A stretch of DNA of 64,000 nucleotides from contig CBDFMR010000005.1 in the NCBI GenBank assembly GCA_965249765.1, positions 1,550,001-1,614,000 on the forward strand. The letters are read 5' to 3'. The position numbers and the translations under genes were made by a program. This stretch comes from CBDFMR01 sp965249765. Its GTDB lineage: Bacteria; Bacteroidota; Bacteroidia; Chitinophagales; Saprospiraceae. The notes under the pieces were generated by a model. That model did not search any database, was not told the origin of the DNA, and saw only the letters and a program-made list of their open reading frames with translations. Positions 1 to 8,807 of this stretch are shown here, one piece after another. Within the stretch, counting starts at the first letter, position 1; each line of letters starts with the position of its first letter.

Positions 1-1
1 A

Positions 2-1282
2 TACCCGATCATTGACATAGCTAGCGTAGATCCACTTACTTGCACGATCCCGACCACGACCATCAATGCGACCGCTTCTCAGTCTGGTACTAGCATTGTC
101 TATCAATGGTATGACAGCAACTTTAATCCTATTGTTGGGGGGACGTCAAGCACCTTGGATGTCGCCTCGCCCGATACGTACTACTTTGAAGCAAGAGATG
201 GTGACAACGGATGTACCAATGTAGATACTGTAATTGTATTATCAGAGATAGACTATCCACTAGCTGATGCTGGCGAGAATGTCACCATTAGGTGTAGTGA
301 TACTGATATCTCACTCAATGGAACTGGCTCTGAGATGGGAAGTACGATCCACTACAATTGGAGCAGTCTTGACGGCAACAATATCATCAGTGGAAATACA
401 ACAATACCGTCAGTTGATGAAGCAGGTTGGTATTTCTTAGAGGTTAGCAATGGTGACAATGGGTGTGCTTCCATTGACTCTGTATTGGTGCAGGAAAATA
501 TGAATATGCCTGAGGTAGATGAGATCATCGTTCTTCATCCAAGTTGTTTTGGGGATACTGGTGGTGTGATAGATATTAGCATCATGGGAGGTACTCCTGA
601 GTATCAGTACTCGATCAACGGTGGTGCTTTCACTAGCGGATCGACATTCTCTAACATTGGTGGAGGGACTTACGACATTGTAGTAGAAGATCAGGATGGT
701 TGCGTATTGGATACATCAATTGTCTTGACTGCACCTCAAGAACTCACCCTTGAGATCATAGGAGATTTTGAAATTGACTTGGGAGAGAGCACCATACTGG
801 AAGGTGTAACAAACATATCAGCTAGTGAAATAGCTTCCATTGAATGGACTCCTGCAGATAATCTCAACTGTCCAGGATGCCTAATCACAGAAGCCAACCC
901 AGGAGAAACTACGCTATATTTATTGACATTAATAGATGCCAATGGTTGTGAGATTAGTGAATCAGAAGTAATCTCAGTTTCTACAGATGTAGATATCTTT
1001 GTTCCAACAATATTTTCACCCAATGGGGATCAGGTCAATGATAATTTTACTGTATTCTCTAAAGACAATGTACGAGAGATCAAAAGGATTTTGATATTCG
1101 ATCGATGGGGCGAGCGGGTATTCTCTAACTTTGACTTTCAGTCGAATGATCCATCATTAGGATGGGATGGTTCATTCGAGGGAGTAAATGTGGTCCAAGG
1201 TGTATATGTTTACCTCATAGAATACAAACTCATCAATGGTCAAATTAGGCAATTGATCGGCGATGTGACTATCGTAAGATAG
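2..1282 (+). CDS. C-terminal part of a T9SS type B surface protein (5' end outside window)
   Basis: The frame is open from base 2, so the gene starts upstream of the window. The visible ~426 residues contain Ig/PKD-like segments with repeated DGDNGC motifs, a SprB-type segment (CFGDTGGVIDISIMGGTPEYQYS), and a final ~95-residue type B sorting domain with the hallmarks IFSPNGDQVNDNF, IFDRWGERVF, GWDG and GVYVYLIEY. In this family the tail directs export through the type IX system and attachment or release at the cell surface. The final strand ends in VTIVR just before the stop. Function of the missing N-terminus is unknown. The next gene, priA, begins 73 bp downstream and is unrelated. Confidence 0.85.
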   Translation, partial: YPIIDIASVDPLTCTIPTTTINATASQSGTSIVYQWYDSNFNPIVGGTSSTLDVASPDTYYFEARDGDNGCTNVDTVIVLSEIDYPLADAGENVTIRCSDTDISLNGTGSEMGSTIHYNWSSLDGNNIISGNTTIPSVDEAGWYFLEVSNGDNGCASIDSVLVQENMNMPEVDEIIVLHPSCFGDTGGVIDISIMGGTPEYQYSINGGAFTSGSTFSNIGGGTYDIVVEDQDGCVLDTSIVLTAPQELTLEIIGDFEIDLGESTILEGVTNISASEIASIEWTPADNLNCPGCLITEANPGETTLYLLTLIDANGCEISESEVISVSTDVDIFVPTIFSPNGDQVNDNFTVFSKDNVREIKRILIFDRWGERVFSNFDFQSNDPSLGWDGSFEGVNVVQGVYVYLIEYKLINGQIRQLIGDVTIVR

Positions 1283-1355
1283 CATTATCACTCCTTCAGT
1301 ATTTCAGATACAGGTCATGTATTTCGATGATTTGGTATGTCTTTAAAGATTAAAT

Positions 1356-3818
1356 TTGCTGATCTTGAATAAGTCCGAAAAATACGTTTCTGTTATCCTT
1401 CCATTGGCAATTCCCAAGACCTACACTTATATAGTTCCAGAGCACTTGCTGGATAAAGTGAGTTTTGGTAAAAGAGTAGAAGTACAATTGAGGAATAAGC
1501 TTTATTCTGCATTGGTTGTGGAGTTTCCCGAAGAAGTGGACACTACGCATAAGCTAAAGCATATAATTTCGGTGCTTGATAATACTCCCATCATCACCGA
1601 ATCGCAGTTTGAGCTTTGGGCATGGATATCAAAGTACTATATGAGTACGATAGGGGAGGTGATGAATGTAGCGCTTCCATCTGGACTAAAACTCAATTCT
1701 GAAACCAAGATAATATCCAATGCAGATTACGATGATCTCCAGCAAGAGTTAACTGATGATGAATACTTAGTTGTAGAGGCCGTTTCAATACAGAATGAAC
1801 TAAGCATTGATCAGATCAGAGAGATACTAAATAAGAAGACCGTCTATCCGGTAATTCATTCCTTGCTATCCATGTCGATAATTCTGATCAAAGAGGAATT
1901 ACAACAAGGTTACAAACCAAGAATGACTTCTCATGTAAAGGTTGCGGATTTTTATTTGGCATCGGACAAAAATATGACGACTGCTTTTGATGCAATCGGC
2001 AGATCTGAGAAGCAGACTTTTGCATTGTTGGCGCTTGTAAAATTGAAAGGAACGGAACATTTTGTTCAAAGATCATTGGTATGTAAGGAAGCTGGAGTAG
2101 ACACCTCTGTGGTCAATGCCTTGGTAAAGAAAGGCATCTTGGTGAAGGAAGATCGGCAGGAGAGCAGGATCAAAAGTTATGATTCGGAGGAGCATGGCAT
2201 ACCTCCGATGAGTGATGACCAGATCGTGGCTCACAAGAAGATTGTAGACAAGTTTGAGGACAAAGATTGTGTGCTTCTTCATGGGGTGACTGGAAGTGGT
2301 AAAACACGGGTTTATATTGAGTTGATTCAAGAAGCGATTGATCAAGGAAAACAAGTCTTGTATTTATTGCCCGAGATAGCTCTGACGACTCAAGTAGTAG
2401 CGAGATTGAGAGTTGTTTTTGGCAATAAAATAGGTCTTTATCATAGTAAGTTGAATAATCATGAGAGGGTAGAGGTTTGGCAAAATTGCATGAAAGGTCA
2501 GTCTGTTGTTCTAGGTGCAAGGTCTAGTCTCTTTCTACCGTTTCGCGACTTAAGTCTCATCATTATTGATGAAGAACATGATCCCTCATATAAACAAAAT
2601 GATCCAAGCCCACGGTATAATGGAAGAGACGCAGCTCACTTCCTCGCAAAATCTTTTGGAGCAAAAATTCTATTAGGTACTGCTACTCCATCATTGGAAA
2701 CTTTTTACAATGTAAAACAAGAGAAGTATGGTCTGGTTGAATTGACTGAGCGCTACGGAGAGGCATTAATGCCGGCCATAGAAGTCATTGATATGCAATA
2801 TCAACAGAATACCAATCGTGTCAAGGATTACCTGAGTCTTGATTTACGAGAAGCAATTCGATCTACTCTTGACGAAGGAGAGCAAGTGCTCTTGTTTCAA
2901 AATAGAAGAGGGTATGCTCCTATCTTGACTTGCGATATTTGTGCTTGGGTTGCAGAATGTGTTCATTGTGATGTAAGCTTGACCTATCACCAGTTTCATG
3001 ATGAATTGAGGTGTCACTACTGCAGTCATCGTACTAGAAAAATGAACATATGCTCCCAATGTGGTTCTGATAAGTTGTCTATTAAAGGACTCGGAACACA
3101 GAAAATTGAGGAGATCATTGGGATTCATTTTGAGGATGCTACCATAAAGCGTATGGACTATGATACGGCAAAGACAAGAAGGGCATTTGAACGAATAATT
3201 ACCGACTTTGAGCAAAGGAAGATAGACATACTTGTAGGTACTCAGATGATTACAAAGGGCCTTGATTTTGACAACATAGGACTGGTGGGAATTCTCAATG
3301 CGGACGGTATCATATACTTCCCAGACTTTAGGTCTCACGAAAGAGCTTTTCAACTATTTACCCAAGTGAGTGGTAGAGCCGGTAGAAAGAAAAAGAGAGG
3401 ACGAGTTATTATTCAGTCCTATTCTCCTACGCACCCGATACTCTCAGAGACCATCAATAATGATTTCGATGGATTTTATAATAGAGAAGAGAGAGAACGT
3501 GCAAGATTCGTATTTCCCCCGCACATTAAGCTGATAGGTGTGCTGTTAAAACATAAAAAATCAAATACCGTGGCTGATGCAGCCAACTACCTTGTCAAGG
3601 AATTGAAACCAGTTCTAGGAAATAGGGTTGTAGGACCTTCAGTACCGGGTATAGCTCGCATACGAAATATGTATCAACAATATGTTCTCATTAAGATGGA
3701 AAACGACCCAGTTGTAATATCAAGAATAAAGACATTGCTATCAGAGAAAAAATCTCAACTTGTCAACGCTCCAGGATTCAAGTCAGTCCGAGTAAATATT
3801 GATGTAGATCCGTATTAA
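1356..3818 (+). CDS. priA: Primosomal protein N' (replication restart helicase PriA)
   Basis: 820 residues, normal PriA length. The N-terminal 3'-DNA-binding domain opens with SVILPLAIPKTYTY. The helicase core has Walker A GVTGSGKT (about residue 310), the DEEH box (about 402), and the motif VI segment QVSGRAGR. Between the helicase lobes lie eight cysteines in four CxxC-like pairs (about residues 525-571) that bind two zinc ions in PriA. It reloads the replisome at stalled forks. The first possible start is TTG at 1356; another TTG at 1365 would also fit, and no ATG is available near the conserved N-terminus. The stop lies inside a 148-bp segment that is repeated on the other side of the IS cluster. 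Before that insertion its TAA would have overlapped the stop of the convergent M28 peptidase gene. Confidence 0.95.
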   Translation: MLILNKSEKYVSVILPLAIPKTYTYIVPEHLLDKVSFGKRVEVQLRNKLYSALVVEFPEEVDTTHKLKHIISVLDNTPIITESQFELWAWISKYYMSTIGEVMNVALPSGLKLNSETKIISNADYDDLQQELTDDEYLVVEAVSIQNELSIDQIREILNKKTVYPVIHSLLSMSIILIKEELQQGYKPRMTSHVKVADFYLASDKNMTTAFDAIGRSEKQTFALLALVKLKGTEHFVQRSLVCKEAGVDTSVVNALVKKGILVKEDRQESRIKSYDSEEHGIPPMSDDQIVAHKKIVDKFEDKDCVLLHGVTGSGKTRVYIELIQEAIDQGKQVLYLLPEIALTTQVVARLRVVFGNKIGLYHSKLNNHERVEVWQNCMKGQSVVLGARSSLFLPFRDLSLIIIDEEHDPSYKQNDPSPRYNGRDAAHFLAKSFGAKILLGTATPSLETFYNVKQEKYGLVELTERYGEALMPAIEVIDMQYQQNTNRVKDYLSLDLREAIRSTLDEGEQVLLFQNRRGYAPILTCDICAWVAECVHCDVSLTYHQFHDELRCHYCSHRTRKMNICSQCGSDKLSIKGLGTQKIEEIIGIHFEDATIKRMDYDTAKTRRAFERIITDFEQRKIDILVGTQMITKGLDFDNIGLVGILNADGIIYFPDFRSHERAFQLFTQVSGRAGRKKKRGRVIIQSYSPTHPILSETINNDFDGFYNREERERARFVFPPHIKLIGVLLKHKKSNTVADAANYLVKELKPVLGNRVVGPSVPGIARIRNMYQQYVLIKMENDPVVISRIKTLLSEKKSQLVNAPGFKSVRVNIDVDPY

Positions 3819-3932
3819 AATGTTACTTTCTTTGAGAGTTCCTTTCCATTTCGTTCAATAATTACATCTACCGTCTCACCCGGATTGAAAGCACTGAGAG
3901 CTTCCATATATGACATCATATTGGATATATTT
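3785..3932. repeat. 148-bp target-site duplication, left copy (IS-A)
   Basis: Bases 3785-3932 are repeated at 10652-10799, directly on the outer sides of the IS-A inverted repeats (3933 and 10651). I found no mismatch when reading the two copies side by side. The segment holds the last 11 codons of priA with its stop, and the last 39 codons (with stop) of the M28 peptidase gene on the opposite strand. IS1634 elements are known to make unusually long, variable-length direct repeats, which is the best explanation. Confidence 0.9.
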
Positions 3933-4006
3933 CTTGACTTTGACACTTGTATGAGAGAAATCGTCTGAAACCCTTGCAGGGTAAGGGTTTAGTTTTTTTA
4001 TAGTGT

Positions 4007-4162
4007 AAATTGTATTGCGAAGACAGTTTGTTTTTCTAAGAAATTATTAATATAATGTAGTTATTATGGCTACAATTCGTATTGATAAAAAGAAGTCCGG
4101 ACACTATATGAGTCTGATTCATTCCTATCGCGATGAAAACGGCGTTGCGCGAATGAAAACCC
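4007..4162. repeat. 156-bp target-site duplication, left copy (IS-B inside IS-A)
   Basis: Bases 4007-4162 of IS-A recur at 5988-6143, immediately outside the two inverted repeats of IS-B. The segment covers 59 bp of leader and the first 32 codons of the IS-A transposase. The right copy therefore restores a complete start for that gene (ATG at 6047). Confidence 0.92.
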
Positions 4163-4167
4163 CTTGA
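4066..4167 (+). pseudogene. N-terminal stub of IS-A transposase
   Basis: The first 32 codons match the intact transposase (starting MATIRIDKKKSGHYM), then the reading frame runs into the IS-B left inverted repeat and stops at TGA 4165-4167. It is the leftover of the 156-bp duplication made by IS-B and is not expected to be functional. Confidence 0.85.
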
Positions 4168-5987
4168 CTTTGACACTTGTATGAGAGAAATCGTCTGAAA
4201 CCCTTGCAGGGTAAGGGTTTAGTTTTTTTATAGTGTAAATTGTATTGCGAAGACAGTTTGTTTTTCTAAGAAATTATTAATATAATGTAGTTATTATGGC
4301 TACAATTCGTATTGATAAAAAGAAGTCCGGACACTATATGAGTCTGATTCATTCCTATCGCGATGAAAACGGCGTTGCGCGAATGAAAACCCTAGCCAAT
4401 TTGGGCAAGGCAGAGGACTATAACCCTGAGACACTTAAGAAAATGGGATCCAGGCTGTACGCTCTAGGGGGTGGCAATCCCTTAGACTTGATGGGTACTG
4501 AGGTGGAGGAAGTGGGCAGGTTCAATTTTGGTTATGTGCAATTAGTTGACAGCGTGCTGCACACATTTAAGCTGGACCAGGTCTTTGCCAGAATAAAAAG
4601 AAAGCACCACCTGACCTTTGATTTATACGAAGCGGTGTTGCTGATGTTGGTCGAGCGCTTTAATGTTCCCAACAGTAAACTGGCTAATTATCACAATCAG
4701 GCTGAATATTACTCGGTACAAGACATAAAACTCCATTGGTTGTACCGTGCCTTGGATAAGCTGGACCAATATAGCCACGCCATACAGCAAAGTATATATA
4801 TGACCGGTCGCAATTTATTCAATCAAAAATTAGATATTGTTTTTTATGATGTAACGACTTTTTATTTTGATAGTGATGTAGAACAAGAAAACACATTAAG
4901 AAAAAAGGGATACTCCAAGGATGGTAAAATAGGAAAGACTCAAGTGGTATTAGGAATGCTCATGGATCGTAACAAGCAACCGGTGGCCTATCATATATTC
5001 GAGGGAAACACTGCCGAAGTCAAGACGATAAGTAAAATACTGGAACAGGTAAAAAAGCAATATAGTATCGACAAGGTCATCGTAGTAGCTGACCGAGCCA
5101 TGTTATCAGAACAAAACATTGACCTGATCAGTGGGCAAATGGACTTTCCATTCATATTTGGTGAAAAGCTAAAAATGATGAAAACGCCCGCCAAAGAAGC
5201 ATTGGTAGATAAGAGCCGCTATAACAATGAATGGGTGTATCAAAAAGATGGAAAACCAATAAAGCTAAAATACACTACACTAATGTACCAGGGACGAAAA
5301 GTGATCTGCACCTACAGTGAAAAAAGGGCACGCAAAGACCGTCATGAAAGAGAAAAACGCCTAATAAAGGCACAGTACTTCATGGACAACCCTTCCCAGT
5401 TAAAAAAGAAAGCCTCTTACCATTACTTGAACAAAACGGGCAAGGACAGCTACCAGCTCAACGAAAAAAAGATCAAGCAGGACCAAATGTACGATGGCTT
5501 TTTAGCCATCAGTACCAATGTAGACAACTTGAGTGTTGTGCAAATATTAGATCAATACCGTCACTTGTTTTTAATCGAACAAGGCTTTAGAACCATGAAA
5601 AGCATCTTGGAAGTCAGACCAATGTTTCATTGGACAGACAAAAGAATCCGCGGCCACATTGCTATGTGCTTTATGGCCTTGGCACTATTAAGACATGTCG
5701 AGATCAGACTTGAGAAAAACAAAACACCGCTCTCAGAGCTTACCATTCTAAAAACACTCGACAGGATGCAGTCTAGCAAGATTACCCAAGATGGAAAGGA
5801 CTTTTACCTACGCAGTGCTATGGATTCAAACCAACAAGTACTGATAGATAAATTCAAATTGAAAAAAATCAAACCCCTCAATTACAACAGCCTGACAATC
5901 AGATAGTTATAGACAACGTATTGCGAAAACGAAAAACTTAACTACTTGATAATCAAATGCTTATGGCTAAAACGTGTCAAAGTCAAG
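4163..5987 (+). mobile_element. IS-B: complete IS1634-like insertion sequence (1825 bp)
   Basis: Perfect 14-bp terminal inverted repeats CTTGACTTTGACAC / GTGTCAAAGTCAAG. One transposase gene fills most of the element. It sits 230 bp into another copy of the same element and is flanked by 156-bp direct repeats. It looks intact and recent. Confidence 0.93.
4296..5906 (+). CDS. IS1634-family transposase (IS-B)
   Basis: 536 residues, the usual size for IS1634-type transposases of the IS4 superfamily. The RNase H-like core shows a first Asp in IVFYDVTTFYF (about 180-190), a second Asp in VVADRAML (about 265), and a late Glu in LFLIEQGFRTMKS (about 428) followed by RP..H..D.RI.GH, the typical C-terminal signature. 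It catalyses cut-and-paste movement. The start ATG lies 133 bp from the left inverted repeat. The coding sequence is uninterrupted, so this copy is probably the active source in the cluster. Confidence 0.93.
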   Translation: MATIRIDKKKSGHYMSLIHSYRDENGVARMKTLANLGKAEDYNPETLKKMGSRLYALGGGNPLDLMGTEVEEVGRFNFGYVQLVDSVLHTFKLDQVFARIKRKHHLTFDLYEAVLLMLVERFNVPNSKLANYHNQAEYYSVQDIKLHWLYRALDKLDQYSHAIQQSIYMTGRNLFNQKLDIVFYDVTTFYFDSDVEQENTLRKKGYSKDGKIGKTQVVLGMLMDRNKQPVAYHIFEGNTAEVKTISKILEQVKKQYSIDKVIVVADRAMLSEQNIDLISGQMDFPFIFGEKLKMMKTPAKEALVDKSRYNNEWVYQKDGKPIKLKYTTLMYQGRKVICTYSEKRARKDRHEREKRLIKAQYFMDNPSQLKKKASYHYLNKTGKDSYQLNEKKIKQDQMYDGFLAISTNVDNLSVVQILDQYRHLFLIEQGFRTMKSILEVRPMFHWTDKRIRGHIAMCFMALALLRHVEIRLEKNKTPLSELTILKTLDRMQSSKITQDGKDFYLRSAMDSNQQVLIDKFKLKKIKPLNYNSLTIR

Positions 5988-6143
5988 AAATTGTATTGCG
6001 AAGACAGTTTGTTTTTCTAAGAAATTATTAATATAATGTAGTTATTATGGCTACAATTCGTATTGATAAAAAGAAGTCCGGACACTATATGAGTCTGATT
6101 CATTCCTATCGCGATGAAAACGGCGTTGCGCGAATGAAAACCC
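5988..6143. repeat. 156-bp target-site duplication, right copy (IS-B inside IS-A)
   Basis: Identical by eye to 4007-4162 and directly adjoining the right inverted repeat of IS-B at 5987. Confidence 0.92.
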
Positions 6144-6625
6144 TAGCCAATTTGGGCAAGGCAGAGGACTATAACCCTGAGACACTTAAGAAAATGGGAT
6201 CCAGGCTGTACGCTCTAGGGGGTGGCAATCCCTTAGACTTGATGGGTACTGAGGTGGAGGAAGTGGGCAGGTTCAATTTTGGTTATGTGCAATTAGTTGA
6301 CAGCGTGCTGCACACATTTAAGCTGGACCAGATCTTTGCCAGAATAAAAAGAAAGCACCACCTGACCTTTGATTTATACGAAGCGGTGTTGCTGATGTTG
6401 GTCGAGCGCTTTAATGTTCCCAACAGTAAACTGGCTAATTATCACAATCAGGCTGAATATTACTCGGTACAAGACATAAAACTCCATTGGTTGTACCGTG
6501 CCTTGGATAAGCTGGACCAATATAGCCACGCCATACAGCAAAGTATATATATGACCGGTCGCAATTTATTCAATCAAAAATTAGATATTGTTTTTTATGA
6601 TGTAACGACTTTTTATTTCCTGGAT

Positions 6626-7606
6626 TCAAGTAACAAATGCAACACTTGATTGATTGTCTAATTTGTCAGCAAAAACTTCGTTGGGTGTATTGTACCCAAA
6701 TCTTTTTCTAGGTCTGTTATTTAATATGTTTTGAACTTCAATTATACGTTGTTTTGTGATCTTATCAAAGTTGTAATCTTTTGGGAAGTATTGTCTGATA
6801 AGACCATTTAGGTTTTCATTTGCACCACGTTGCCAACTGTGATAGGGTTTGGCAAAATAGAAGTCTATATTCAGTTTATTTGCAATATTTTTATGGTTGG
6901 CAAATTCTTTGCCATTGTCAGAGGTGATGGTATGAATAAGAGGCTGCCAATCCTCCAATAATTCTGTTGTTTTGGACTCAATTTCTATAGCTTGCTTACT
7001 TAATACTTTATCCATTATCAGTATTCCTGTAGCCCGATCATTGATGGTCAATAATGCTTGTTTGTGCTTTTTTCCAATGACTAGGTCTATTTCTAAATCC
7101 CCTATTCTTTCTTTGCTATCCACTATCGGTGGTCTTTGATCTATACCAACTCTGTCCACCAGAATCCCTCTACAGTCCTTACTGTGGCCTCTCTTGCGAT
7201 ATCTCTTGCCCCTGTTTCTTAGATGCTGATACAGCTGGCCACCCTTCTTTTTATCTGCCCAGATGAACTGATATATTCTTTCAGTACTGACACAATTAAT
7301 TTCTTCTAATTTAGCCCTTCCCGCGATCTGTTCCGGGCTATAGTCCTTATTAAGTAGATCAATAACATAATCCTCAATAGCTTGATTCCAGTGCTTCTTT
7401 TTGGGCTTTGCTATCTGGCGTTCAACCGCTTTTTTATGTGCTAATTCAGCTCTATAAACCTTAGATCTCTGATCAGTGTTTCTTTTTATCTCTCGACTAA
7501 CTACTGACTTGTCTTTTCCAATAAACTCAGCAATCATCGAAATTGACATCTTCTTAGCAAGGCAAATTTCAATATCGCACCTTTGTTTCAGCGTTAAATG
7601 ACCCAT
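6626..7606 (-). CDS. IS30-family transposase
   Basis: About 326 residues from the ATG at 7606 (MGHLTLKQRCDIEICL); a TTG at 7627 would add 7 residues. The N-terminal helix-turn-helix contains IAEFIGKDKSVVSREIKRN. The integrase core has D in DLEIDLVIG, D in TITSDNGKEF, and E in WQRGANENLNGLIRQ, the DDE triad of IS30 enzymes. No frameshift is visible. The gene is transcribed opposite to the host transposase it interrupts. Confidence 0.94.
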   Translation of the reverse strand: MGHLTLKQRCDIEICLAKKMSISMIAEFIGKDKSVVSREIKRNTDQRSKVYRAELAHKKAVERQIAKPKKKHWNQAIEDYVIDLLNKDYSPEQIAGRAKLEEINCVSTERIYQFIWADKKKGGQLYQHLRNRGKRYRKRGHSKDCRGILVDRVGIDQRPPIVDSKERIGDLEIDLVIGKKHKQALLTINDRATGILIMDKVLSKQAIEIESKTTELLEDWQPLIHTITSDNGKEFANHKNIANKLNIDFYFAKPYHSWQRGANENLNGLIRQYFPKDYNFDKITKQRIIEVQNILNNRPRKRFGYNTPNEVFADKLDNQSSVAFVT

Positions 7607-7654
7607 TCTTTTTTGAGATTTTTGCAACCCAAAATTAGAATGAAATTTTTCGCC

Positions 7655-7710
7655 GACCAGCCAACAGGCTTTTGGCCTAGGCCAAAAGCCTGTTGGCTGG
7701 TCTTTTTTTT
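7655..7710. terminator. 48-bp perfect palindrome with T-run inside the IS30-family element
   Basis: Bases 7655-7702 form a perfect inverted repeat centred on CCTAGG with arms of 24 bp, followed on the plus strand by eight T residues. It lies just upstream of the transposase start, so it could stop transcription that enters from the flank. It could also act as a cruciform or binding site. Its perfection is greater than that of the terminal repeats of the element. Confidence 0.7.
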
Positions 7711-8807
7711 ACAAACAAGAATACCGTTGCATTAACTACTTGAATTCAAGTTTTGATAGTGATGTAGAACAAGAAAACACATTAAGAAAAAAGGGATACT
7801 CCAAGGATGGTAAAATAGGAAAGACTCAAGTGGTATTAGGAATGCTCATGGATCGTAACAAGCAACCGGTGGCCTATCATATATTCGAGGGAAACACTGC
7901 CGAAGTCAAGACGATAAGTAAAATACTGGAACAGGTAAAAAAGCAATATAGTATCGACAAGGTCATCGTAGTAGCTGACCGAGCCATGTTATCAGAACAA
8001 AACATTGACCTGATCAGTGGGCAAATGGACTTTCCATTCATATTTGGTGAAAAGCTAAAAATGATGAAAACGCCCGCCAAAGAAGCATTGGTAGATAAGA
8101 GCCGCTATAACAATGAATGGGTGTATCAAAAAGATGGAAAACCAATAAAGCTAAAATACACTACACTAATGTACCAGGGACGAAAAGTGATCTGCACCTA
8201 CAGTGAAAAAAGGGCACGCAAAGACCGTCATGAAAGAGAAAAACGCCTAATAAAGGCACAGTACTTCATGGACAACCCTTCCCAGTTAAAAAAGAAAGCC
8301 TCTTACCATTACTTGAACAAAACGGGCAAGGACAGCTACCAGCTCAACGAAAAAAAGATCAAGCAGGACCAAATGTACGATGGCTTTTTAGCCATCAGTA
8401 CCAATGTAGACAACTTGAGTGTTGTGCAAATATTAGATCAATACCGTCACTTGTTTTTAATCGAACAAGGCTTTAGAACCATGAAAAGCATCTTGGAAGT
8501 CAGACCAATGTTTCATTGGACAGACAAAAGAATCCGCGGCCACATTGCTATGTGCTTTATGGCCTTGGCACTATTAAGACATGTCGAGATCAGACTTGAG
8601 AAAAACAAAACACCGCTCTCAGAGCTTACCATTCTAAAAACACTCGACAGGATGCAGTCTAGCAAGATTACCCAAGATGGAAAGGACTTTTACCTACGCA
8701 GTGCTATGGATTCAAACCAACAAGTACTGATAGATAAATTCAAATTGAAAAAAATCAAACCCCTCAATTACAACAGCCTGACAATCAGATAGTTATAGAC
8801 AACGTAT

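Larger units (their letters stand above)
6619..7750 (-). mobile_element. IS30-family insertion sequence (1132 bp)
   Basis: Imperfect terminal inverted repeats: the left end begins CCTGGATTCAAGTAAC, and the right end read inward begins CTTGAATTCAAGTAGT; 20 of 25 positions match. It is flanked by TTT on both sides (6616-6618 and 7751-7753), a 3-bp duplication as expected for the family. It carries one transposase on the minus strand whose stop is only 7 bp from the left end. Confidence 0.92.
6047..8792 (+). pseudogene. IS-A transposase gene interrupted by IS30-family element
   Basis: The 5' part (6047-6618) encodes the first ~190 residues of the same 536-residue transposase as IS-B. It breaks within VTTFYF, right at the first catalytic Asp region. 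The remainder resumes at 7751-7754 and runs to 8792. Excising 6619-7750 with one TTT copy would restore a full-length frame, so this insertion is the only lesion I see in the gene. The IS66-family element sits just after its stop codon. Confidence 0.9.
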
